From Talpa occidentalis (lineage: Eukaryota; Chordata; Mammalia; Eulipotyphla; Talpidae), in the NCBI RefSeq assembly GCF_014898055.3, contig NW_023601104.1:76305106-76369105 (forward strand): a stretch of DNA of 64,000 nucleotides, written 5' to 3'. Numbering within the stretch: position 1 is the first letter of the stretch; each line of letters opens with the position of its first letter. The notes beneath the pieces were generated by a model. That model was not told the DNA's origin. It made no database searches and was given only the letters and a program-made list of their open reading frames with translations. Positions 10,091 to 21,900 of the stretch are shown here, one piece after another. A program made the position numbers and the translations under genes.

Positions 10091-12569
10091 TTCTCCTTCA
10101 TTCTCTTTGTCACCTCCACTCTATTGCATACCTCATCAAAGGCATTCTTCGTGTTTTTAATTTCTAGAATTTTCTTTTGACTCAGAACTTCCATCTCTGC
10201 TCACATAACCTGTCTATTCTTGCATGTTGTATATTTTTCCCATTAGAGCTCTTAGTATATTATTTTAAATTCTCAATTTGATAATTCCACCATCCCAGTC
10301 ATGATTAATCTGATTCTGATGCTTGCTTTGTCTTTTAGTATAGCTTATAGTTTTTGTTGTTAATTAATAACAATTAATAAAAGTGGGATACTAAACTGGA
10401 CTGGGTAAAAGACATTCCAGTAATTAAGTTCTCAGTGACGGGGTGGTAATGTGAGGGGAGAAGGGTGTTGCATCGGACACCACCACAGATAAATGGGAGT
10501 CATGGAGCAGGCTACATAATGCAGGATGCTGCTGAAGAGCAAGATCCTGACCTTTTAATACAGCATCAGTTGAGAGGAAGGAGGACAAAGAGAAAAGGGA
10601 GGGGTGAAACTAGAAAAGGTGCTCTGTCATCTATAATATCAGGGGTTGTGAGTCTGCCCTCCCGACACTTCTCATCTGCTTGATGACTTGATATTGTGAT
10701 TGAGATCAAGCTCTAGTTCCCCAGCCTTGGTTTCAACCTTATCAACAAGGCTTCCCACTGATCAGCTTCTGGGGTCCCTTGTTATACATCGGTCCTCAGC
10801 CCCCCAGGCGTTCCCGGTCATACCTCATGATGCATAGCCTTCCTAGCGTGATCCAGCTTTGTGCTCTTGATTGATTTGACGGACACCTTACAGGGTTGGG
10901 CTCCTGTATCTAACTGACCAGGCCGTTCTGACCTTGCTTAGGATTTAGAATTGTAGGTAACAAAATGGGTGGCCGAATAGGGGGACCACAAAGGGGAACA
11001 TTCTATAGTATTAAGATAAGGTGTAGGAAGTTAAGTCTCAGTGCTATCACTGCCATTACCTGAGTTTGATCCCCAGCCAGGTAGCTGAGCCACATATGGT
11101 GCAACAGACCTCTCCTGTCTTGCCTGTTGCTCCCCTCAGCAGTGTATTTCAGTAGATCTACCTGTTCTGCTCCCCACTCTGTCTCTGGTGAATCTTCTCA
11201 CCACCCCCTTACCCCGCAACTCTGGCCTATACCCCAGTTCTTCTATGCAGAAATAAAGCTTAAAAAAATTAAAAGATTTGGTCTCAGCTCAGTCTTTTTG
11301 TGACTGTAGGTCACTGGGATGTTACCTACACATTTGCTACTCAGCCTTCCTCCCACTCACACCCCACTCTCATTTAGGTGAGACAGAAAGGCTAGAGGGG
11401 GTTGAAGTTAGATATTTCCCTTATGCCAGGCTCTGGTAAAACCTGGTGTGATTAGACTTTGGCAAGAAGTTTCCTGAGGGCAGAATTTTGGAGGCATATT
11501 TCAAAAATGATTACTTTCCCCTCCCTCTACTGGAAACACAAGATTTTTCTCCAGCATTCATTGTGAAAACCTATTGGGGCTGCAAGAAGTGAAACTTCCA
11601 AAATTTTCAATGAGTCAAGTTCCTTCATGGTTTTTTTTTGAGTAAGGACTTGTCATCAAGAACTATGCACTAGATCATTAAAGATTTTTCTGCTGTTTTT
11701 ACCTAAGTTTTATAGTGTTATTATGTCTGCCATTTAAATTTGGTCCATTTTGAATTTTTCTGTATAGGGAGTGAGGATTAGGTAGAGGTTTTTCCTTTTT
11801 TTCCCCCTTCTTTAAAATAACAACATTCTTTCCAATAACTGAATCTTATAAGCCATTTCTATCACAACTTACCCACTGAAAAGAGAGATTTTGACTAGGG
11901 AAGTGGTGGGGGTAGATTTCCGTATTTTGGCAGATATGAGGGGAGTGTTTCGATTAAGATTTTGGGTGTATGGAACTCAGGAAAATAACAGAAGGTGGGA
12001 GAAACAAGGCTGACCGAGACAGGTGTGAAAAGAAAATGAGTTTTCAAAACAAAACTAACTCCCATCAGTTTTATCCTTCTGCCAAGCATTTAGATCATCA
12101 CAAATGCCAAATTAAAAACCAACCAACAAAAGCCCTGGGGCACAATTTGCTTACAAATTATGCTAAGGCATAAAGTATATCTTAAATCTGTTTTCTAAAC
12201 TGCAGTCATCTGTGGACCACCTGAAGAGATTTGCCATAGCTGCATATGATATACACTATTCATGATTTTTACTTTAAAGAACAATAATTTTTAACACATT
12301 TTAATGGTATTTATACAATTGTCAGGAGACGCTTTGGAGATTAATATACTATGAAGGTTATAAATAAAACCAAGACTCTTATCAAATTGTGAGCAACATT
12401 ATTTTTCCTCTATATATATGACATAAAATCACTGCTTGATGATATTTGTGAGGGTTTGAATCTAGACCTACTATTTCTCATTAGGAATCGGACTGAAGTA
12501 TCAAAACAATGCCTACGTAGCTGGTGGAAAAGGAACAGAGTAATTGGGAATGGAAGAAATGACACTCTT
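10091..12569. other. Intergenic with a possible LTR and L1 relic
   Basis: The block 10467-10965 reads, on the minus strand, from TGTTACC to GCAACA with a TATTAAAAGG box late in it. That is LTR-like, but no target duplication was found. A 5'-truncated SINE follows (11040-11270), then an antisense L1 relic (about 11640-11860). The rest is unassigned. Confidence 0.35.
11040..11270 (+). mobile_element. tRNA-derived SINE, 5' truncated
   Basis: It carries the SINE body (CCTCAGCAGTGTATTTCAG, CTCTGGTGAAT) and an AATAAAG tail but lacks the A-box head. It is one of the more diverged copies. Confidence 0.75.
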
Positions 12570-12810
12570 TAAGTAGTAGTCAAATTTTTATTGAGTGGTA
12601 TAAAATACATGTAGTCAACATTGTTACTTTTATCTGCAAATGAAAGAGTTGGACAGTATAAAGGCTGGACTTAACTTTTCATGAAGATGTCATCAACTCT
12701 CACATTCAGGCTTCTACAGGTCTGGAAATTTTTGTCCATAGGAATATGTAGTGGAAATTCCAGTTAACATTTTTATTTAAAGTTCAAAGAGACACAAAGA
12801 ATCAGCAAAG
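12570..12810 (-). other. COX16: COX16 3' UTR and probable poly(A) site
   Basis: A canonical AATAAA on the minus strand (12592-12587) lies about 220 bp past the stop codon. No other strong hexamer lies closer. Cleavage would be expected roughly 10-25 bp beyond, near 12570. The exact end is an inference. Confidence 0.6.
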
Positions 12811-12927
12811 TCAAGTTGTCTTTGTCTTAAGGATGTCTGGATTTCGTCCTTGGAGGAGGTCAGGGTCTTCCCAGGGCCTAGGTCCCCGAATATTCTTCCA
12901 GTCATCAAAAGCGGAGTCCTTTATTTT
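12811..12927 (-). CDS. COX16: COX16 coding exon 4 (C-terminus and stop)
   Basis: It encodes the last 38 residues, with [18 protein letters not shown] and terminal KTKTT, then TGA. The acceptor ends CTATAG. Phase 0 entry matches exon 3. Confidence 0.95.
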   Translation of the reverse strand, partial: KIKDSAFDDWKNIRGPRPWEDPDLLQGRNPDILKTKTT

Positions 12928-15900
12928 CTATAGAGCCACAAAATTAAAGCATATATATATAATGTGCATATATATATGTGTGTGTGTGTGTGTGTATTTA
13001 TTAGTGTAAGAGCCCTGTGGCTTTGAGTAGGACATCACTGAATGCATGAATCAGTAAGGGAGTGGAAAGAATCCAATAGGCCCTCAATTTTAATTTTCAC
13101 AAACACATCAACTATGTATCAAGCATAGTAACTGAAGAAATAGCCTATTTCTTAGGATTTGGAATTTTTCTTGCTTGATATTGATGTTAATGTCTACCTT
13201 TTCTCCCATAAGAATAAAACTACTGAAATAGTCTACATACTTTAATTTTAAGAGCACAAAGAAAAGGAAGAAGGTGGGAAAATGAAAGTCTAACTCTAAA
13301 AACTGATCCAGCATAGTAATGATAGCACAGGTTGGCCTGGGTGACTGTGGTAAACAAGAGAAAAAAAACAAAGGTGGAGCCTACAGTCTGCTAGGAAGTG
13401 TCTGTTAAATTAAAGATAAAAATTAAATATCACACGATCATGAGGCAAGCAGCCTACCAGGAGTAGAGAAGCTAGGAGGTAAGTTATATGATTCTGATTC
13501 AATGCCCTGAATTTGTGAAGCCTGTTCTGAAATCGTGAAACCCAACATGGAGATTCTTTTATTATAAACAATGGAATTTGAATTTAGAACATGAATGTTG
13601 TTACATTTTCAGCATTAGTATTTCTAGCCTGTTCACTGGCCTAAATACCAAGTAAAATTTTTCCCTGGGGAAAAAAAAGTGCTGAGGAAAAACAGTGTCA
13701 TAATTGAATTTTCAGCACTGCAAGAATGGATACTTTTTAATACCTATTTATTACCTTGACATCCAGCTGAGACCCCGAAAAGGCTGTTCTTTGGGAGTAG
13801 GAATATGTCAAGAGTAAGACCTACTATTTTAGATTCACTCTAACAAAATTTAAAGCCAAGCTCTGCCTCTGGGAATACAGTCTGGAAATGAGTTCTGCCA
13901 AGTTAAGAGAGTTTAGGAAATCTCAAAGTCTTCTCACACATCCTCCCTTACGAAGCACAAAACCAAGCTCACAATGATCACTCAATAATTGAACTGCTGC
14001 TAAAATGAGAACTGACACTCTTCATAAGTTTCTTCAATGTATTATTCACAATGTCTACCATTCAATAAAAAAATTGATCCATGGCCCAAAATGAACAAAA
14101 CCTTCCTCACCACCTCCTATAATACACCATATATGAAGGGTGTGTTGCATATATGTGGTTCTATAGCAGAATGTGAGATATATAATATACCTCTTTAGCA
14201 TACAAAATAAAAACCTTTTTTTTTTTTTGCTAATCAGATGGGTAGAAAATGGCATCTCTTTATAATTTTAATTAACATTATCCTTATCAGTTGAGTGTCT
14301 CTTCACATGTTTAAGATTACTTATTTCTTTTCTCTGAACTCTTTACATACTTTGCTTGTGTTCCTGCTGACCAACTGAGGTTTTGAACTTTTCCATATTG
14401 ATTTGTAAATGCTCTTCATATTTAACAGATAATTCATCAAAAGATAAGCAGTATTTTTAGGATTTCTCATTTAACTAGTGACTTCATATACACTTTTTTT
14501 ATGTTCAACTTTTGAACTTTATGTTTAAGCTCATTACTTTTTACTTTTAAGGCTTCTGGGCATTTGTATCAAATTTAAATGAATTTTTCTGACTCAAGAT
14601 CACAAAAAAGAATCTTCATTTTTTATCTCCTAGTACTTTCAGCATTTTGCTATCTATTTTTAAATTCTTCATTCACCTGGAATTTATTTATTGATAGTAT
14701 ATAAAAATAAAGATCCACTTTCCATTTTCTTTTCAAATGATTACGTAGTTGTCCCAATAATAGATAATTTTTTTAACTAGATAAATAATTTAAGGTAAAC
14801 AACCTTTTTCTGTACTGCAAATAATTTGTTTACCTTAAAGAGGACAGAACCAGTTACTAAGAAAATAGTAAAAGAAGACTGTATTACCAGACTATACCTC
14901 ATACTCTGTTTCCAATGATACTTTATTCATTTTCAGTTTTTTTTCTAATTCAGGATCAATCTGTAGAAAAAAAAGAGGAACCATACATTATATATGTTAG
15001 ATTCAATTCTCAATTCAAAGAGTTACATAAGGGGTGACTGGGACAGTCTAGAGAATTACAGACACTTGAAAAAATCTCCACCATTCATCCAATCACAAAA
15101 TGGTAACTGAAGCGCTACCACCACTACCAAAGTGGCAAGTGACACCAAGCACTCACCAGGCATTCTGATGTATATTCCCTTAATACTCACAAAAAACCTT
15201 GAATTATTATCATTATTAACACTAATAAGAATGGGACACAGGGAGCTTAAATAACTTGTCAAAGAGCCAGAAATTGGCTATGAACCTTCCTACTCTACTT
15301 TCAGAGTCCATGCTGTTAAGCACCATCCTAAATTACATTACAAAGACATGATATTAAAATGCTAATAAACTTAATGTTGCTCCTGAAAACAAAAAGGTAC
15401 ACCTTCCACAAGTGAGAAAAAAAATAAGTACCCATGAAAAATTAGACAGGATTCCACAGTGGTCAACAGGAGCTGATGCTGTGTTACCTGTTGCCTGAAG
15501 ACAAAGTCTTCAGGAAAGAATATAATTACTGAAATTACTAAACAAACACACACACCTAAATTAAATGGAATACCTGAATAGTGACTGAACACATTTAAGA
15601 CCAAATTAGTACAACAGAAATATAACCTGAGGATCCCACTGGAAAAATGCACAATGGGATGGCATGAATAATAAAAAGTATATTAAGAAAGTGTCAGGCG
15701 CAAAGGGAGTCATTCCAGAGCAGTCTTCTGGATTCTTCTTGGGTCGAGTGAGTAATCAAAATAGCATCAGATGGTTAGCAAAGGAAAAGCAATCGATTTA
15801 AATACATGCATATGGAGAATTTACATGGTATAAATTGTAAAGATTACTGAAGTGCACCAGGAATATTCATCCTGCATTTTGGAACCTGAGGCATCAGCAG

Positions 15901-18900
15901 GACACAGAAGTCACATTTCATATGACCGACAAGGAGAGTGTCCTCATTTTGAGAGTAAAAATGACCCCAGGTAAGGGGTGCTTGGGAACCCAGTTCTCCC
16001 TTACCTTGCCAAGCAATAAAGTTCTGCTCTGCTTTATGGTCAGTCTATAATCAGCAGGCAAGGGACCCTAACACTGGGTTGGTAGCACTCAGACTAAAAG
16101 AACACATTAACAATAACCGTAACAAAACAAAAACAGCCCATTCCTGACCAAGTGATAGTAAACCTTTAGAATATTAAGGATGAAAGAAAATCTCAAGAGC
16201 AAAAATACAGAAAAGACAGCTTATCAGCAACCCCAAATGCTAAAATAAGATGAACTTTTATCTTCAATACTGTTATCAAGAGAGGATAACTTTTAACCTC
16301 AGTTTTTACTATTTGCCCTTTTCCCTTTTGACTTCTATTTGCATTTTTCCTCAATCACTGTTTTGCGTGATGAACTCAACTACTAATATTTCTGACTGAA
16401 ATTTTTAGAAATTTTTAGAAATTCAACTATATACTACTTTAAAAAAATGCACTTACAAAATGAAAGTACAAGGTTAAAGGCAGAGTTACAGAAATACACT
16501 GTATACACACCTAGCCGGGGTCCCAATGTGGACTACAGGCAAGACTGGGGGTTTTTCCAGTCACTGCCACCTAAGCAGTAGGGGCTTTTGCCTAAGCAAT
16601 GGGAGCCATAAAAAAATGTGTGGCATTTTACCCGCCCATGCCAAAAGTTGCTGACTGTGGGCAACCCCTCCCTCCAGCACCTGCCAGTTAACCAGCCCAA
16701 TCAGGATGTATTAATTAGGGTGGGGGACTCTGAAAGAGAATATATTGGAGTGCAGAAGCCAGATTGCGGCTCTTGACATTTTTGGGATCCTGCAGACGCC
16801 AAAACTCCTTGCACTCTGTTTCTGGCCTCCAAAGCAGCAGCAGCATCCCACACCTGACCTCCGAAGAGAGAAACCAGAGTTTTCCAGGGACCAGGTAACT
16901 GCACCTGCCTTCAGGTCCTGCTGCTGGCCTCTGCCTGGTGTTTCAAACAGCTGTTTATCAGATCACCTAGCATCACTTCTCAGTGCTGTTGCCTCTGTTG
17001 TTGCTTGGTTCAGCATCCAATGCTGTTTATCCTGACCTTCAGGCTGTAGCTGCAGGCTGTGGTGGCGTCTCAGCAGTCTGCCTGTGAGCTACTACCATGA
17101 GTTGAATCTCAGCCAGCTGTTTGCCAGCTGCCACACGTTCCAGGCCCTCGTTGGCAAAACAGCATGGGCATCCTTTTGTTTGGGACTCCTGAACGCTGCG
17201 GACACTATGTAGGGTAAGATAGTTGGCCACTTGTGGCTTTACTAAGTCTTTGTTTCCCGTTTGTTAAATAAACCCCATTATTATGGTCCCCTGAGCCTGA
17301 GTAGTCTTGCAATTGTGAGCACGGGTGGAAACTGGCCGTGACCTGTCCTGTCCTCTACTGGACACTGTCCTTGGATGACTACAAGCCCCCGATAGCCCTG
17401 TTTCTATCTCTGTCTGTCTCTGTCTCTGTTACCACCACCACAGCCGCGCCCCCTCCCCCAAACTAGTGGGCGTAGGAGGGTCAAAACATAGCAGTTATTT
17501 TTAAAGGAAAGAGAAACAGAATTCCAAGCAAATGCATCGAAAAGGCACATTTCAAGATTTTATAATTTTTAAATATGTGGCTACACTGCTTTGAAATTTA
17601 TGCAAGATGAATAAAAATATAAGAAATAAATACCCAAAACACATTAGAGGAATTAACATATCTTTCCCAGAAACTAACAGATCAAGCAAGTTATAATTAA
17701 ATGATTATTGATGATAACCAGTTTTTTTCCTAATAAATATATATAGATTTTTGAGCTGAGCAAATTAAGATTACCATTTCCCCCACTCAAATACACAACA
17801 TATTTATAAAAATTAAACTTGTTCTAGGGCACAAGAAAACTAGGCAAATTCACATGTAAATAATATTGTCCTAGATGCCATCAATAATATTTAAAACCAA
17901 TGGCAAAAGATAACTGTGAGAAAGTTTTAAAATACATTAACATTTTAAAAAGAAACTAAAAAATATTTAGACATGAAAAGTCACCTTGTTGATTTGTCAT
18001 TTTCATTGTAATAGCCGTAATCTTCTTGGGCAAAGTTCTTGGTAGACTTTTTAGATGCATTTAACATTTTCACATCTTTTTAAACTTCATACCACGGTTT
18101 TGTATTTTGGCCTAATAACTATTTGGTATGAAGTCCAAAACAGTGCTAAAAAGTACTATAAAGATTATATTTATATTCTCTTTTGTTCTTCGCTTTAATG
18201 GGAATGTTGCTAATGTTTCTCTATTAAGAATCTTACTGTGATTACAGTTTAAGAGAATGAACAAAATGGCTAGAAACACACACAAAAATTATTTAGAAAG
18301 TGCACAATCTGTATTAAAAATAAATATGGTTTCTTTGCTCAAGTAAATACCATTAGAAAATATAAGATAAAGAATAATACATAACCAGAATAGCCTTCCC
18401 TGTTTAGAAAAACGAATTCATAGCTAAAAAAAACATTTAAAAAAAAAAACCCAGCCTAGATGATTTCACTGGAAAATTCTATAAAATATTTAAATAAGTA
18501 GTGCAAGGTCTCCACAGTCTCTTCCAAAAAAATTAAAAAGGAAGGAAAGTTTTTCCTTCTTCCTTCCTGGGTTATTTGGCTGGCCTAATATTAAATTGAC
18601 ATAACACAGGGTAATAGGAACAAAAAAATAATATTTACATATGACAGCTCCACAAGGACATAAGTCAGGCATCAGCCATCCTGAAATAATGGGCAGGAGC
18701 TTGGAGATTCAAAGAGGAGAAAGACAACTTAAAGGAAGATGAGAACAAACATTTGGTAAAGAAATGTTTGCCATGCCATGCAGATTTATCTTTGATGTAA
18801 AAAGTTATCTTTGGTAATAGTACTCTTTCTGATAAAGGCTCCCTATCCATAGTCTTTTAGGCAGTTATGACAGAGGTAAAACTGGATTTCCTGTCTTCAG

Positions 18901-21900
18901 GGTCTTACTTACCTTCAGCTCAAAACAATTCACATGCCAAAGTGGCACATTTTGGTGTAGTATATTCCACCACCCCCCTAAAGATCAAGTTAGAAGAATA
19001 AAACAAAAACTACAGACCACAACAATCTCTTATGTTGCAACCTATAGTGGAATAGTAAATGTAGTTTTCAAACTAACAAATGAACACAAAATACTAAAAA
19101 AATGACTAAATCCAAAAAAAGACAAAAAGATATAATTGTAATAGCACATAAAAAGATATATTTAAACTATGTATACTAATAAATTACATGTATATAATTT
19201 TAATGATCCAATTAAAAACACAAGCATTAAAAACATCTTGTTTATAAGTTACTTACAGAAAGGTTAAATTAAAAAGGAAACTAGTTAAAGCTCTACTAAT
19301 ATCCAAGAAAACAGTCTTGAAAGGAAATCATTAGCAAGCAAGGCTTCATTACACTAAAAATCCATTCACCAGGTAGATGTAATCCTGGTAATATGTGCCT
19401 AATATTGTCAGAGGAACAATGAGGAGCAAAATGTGAGCCAGTGAATGATATTCTGAATGGACCCCACCCCATCTCCCCACAAAGATGTCAAGTGCCATGG
19501 ATTACAACTCCCAGCATGCCATGAACCTGACTTCTGCAACAGGGAGCTACTAAGAGGTATTGCCGGTAGCCAATTAATCTAATTGGCTCTCCTCAATCCC
19601 TTGTTACATGTGCCTTTTTATTTATCTCCCTCTGAGTGTCTGCTTTTGGGTCTCGACCCGAGTTCTGAAGCTAGCAAGAGAGGACTCACAACTCAGATCA
19701 CCCCGAAGTTTCCCCTGGGGTTACCTATAACAGCTCGGCACCCAACATGGGGCCATAACACCTATTGTTGACCAGCCCAAAGGACCCTTCTGTGCATTGG
19801 TCACTGTAAAGGCATTATGATTTCAGGATACAAGGTGGGAATTTTCTGTCTCTAATTCAGAGGAGCTTGGTTTTACTTCTGTAAAGTCTCTGTGTGAGTT
19901 TTGATCTAGACATGGGTTCAACCATTAGTTTAAGCAGTTCTTCAAGTTTTGGGTATGGGTAACCTGAAAAAGTGTGCTGTATGGAAGATGATTTTGGTTA
20001 TATTGCCCCATTATCACTCTAAAAAAAACTTCACTTAGTTTTTCCTACCTGAAAGAGGTTTTGTTGTGTATGTTTTAAGGAGAGCCTGCAGTCTTCACTC
20101 TGCCACTATCTTGCCAGGCTCTCTGCCTAAAAGAATTTAGATAACCTATTCATGGAACTGAGCTATCATTAAAGTTAACTACAAAGTTAACTACAAAGAA
20201 TATGAGCTAAATAGGTAATTGAGGGGAAATTATTGTAGGGAAAAAGCTTTTTTTCTCCTAAATTCTTTTGGCTAGTCTAATAGTTAAATTGTCACAAATA
20301 GATTAACAGGAGAAAAAAACAAGTTCAATTATATATGTATGGAAATTGCATAACTAATGAAATGACCAAAGCAGTCAGTTTACAAGAGAGATCCCACCAA
20401 GATATTCCCTAAATTCTAAAACTGCATAAAGCCAGGGTATGCTGTAAAAAATCACTGAAAAGTAGAGCTGAACTTCCTGGAGTCCCAATTGAAAACCTCA
20501 TAGGGTCTTGTCCTAGGAACAAGGAAGAAGCTGAGGTATTTAAATTGCACTCAAGCCATGTCCTGACCAACTCCTGGATAGCATTAAGGGATCAGTACCC
20601 TACTCCACCAACCTAGCACAAAGGAGAAACCCTTTCTGAAGGAAAACAATATTACCTAGAACCTAGACAATTGTTTACAATGCCCAATATTTAATTTAAA
20701 AAACAGGCATGTTCAAAGATAGAATCATCAACCAAAAAACTGAGAGAAAATCAGACAATAAAAGGGCACATCTATTGTTGATGTTTATGTTAGAAAACAG
20801 AACTTCAAATTAACTATAATTTATGTATGTTGAAAAGATTAAAGGGAAAAATGAGTGAAAATATGACTTCTTTGATTTCTCCAGATGATCAGCATATATA
20901 CTTATAAAATGTATTTCAGAACTAAAAAATATAGTAACTAAGATCACAAAAACAGAGGATGATATTAATATCAGACTGGACACAGCAAAGGATAGTTTTA
21001 GTGATGAGAAGATACAGCAATAGAATCTATATAAATTAAAATTTGAAAAGAATGGGAAAAAAACAAAATACACAGTATCAAAGAAATGGACATGTTAAAG
21101 AGCCAAACATCATCTGGATTGGAATCTCATAGAAATAGTAGGAAGAAAATTGGGCAAAAGCAGCATTTGACAAAATAGCTATAATTTTTTATTTTAATTT
21201 TTTGTAGCTTCATTAAAATCTTCAAAGAAATCAGAAGACAGTTCAAAACTCAGTTTTTTCAATCAAAACAGACTACCTAAGGTGTAAGGTGAACATTTTG
21301 TTGCCATGATTCATCACTTGTTATTTCTAAGCACGATCCTTGTTATCATGCTTGGAGTTCTATGTTCTAGGGGTCAACAGATTTGGTTCCAAATTTCCCT
21401 TTTTGCCCAGATAATTATTTTAGTTCTAACCTCTGAATCAAAAAAAAAGTAACTTTACTCAGTTTTATAGACCAATATATGATAATGTTTATTCTTGTTA
21501 GTATGGTACATAAAAGGTAATTCAGCAGCTGCTATTTTCAACTAAACATTGGCATTCTGGGGGGAGACAAGTAAACTTTTGATGGATTTACAAGTACTTG
21601 CCTGTCTCATGCTGGACCTGTGAGATTCAGTCTTCGTGTATTTTCATATCCCCGTCTGCAACATGCCCCATTTCAAATCCTTTTTTGCATATTTTGCTGT
21701 ATGCTCTGTTTTGATTAAACTCCCTAATCCAGTTGTATGTGTCCTTCCATCTGTCATTAAAATAACACAGTCATTTAGCTTTCTTTTTCAGTGATGTCTG
21801 GATCATACCGGCACTGCTATTTTAATTGTTCTCATTTTCATTATCTGACTCTTACACATGGTCATGATATTCACAATGTTAAAATTAAACTTGCACTATT

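Larger units (their letters stand above)
12928..14897 (-). other. COX16: COX16 intron 3
   Basis: This 2.0-kb intron is mostly unassigned AT-rich DNA. It has an AT/GT microsatellite near 12950-12998 and an antisense L1 3'-region relic at about 14200-14790. Confidence 0.88.
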
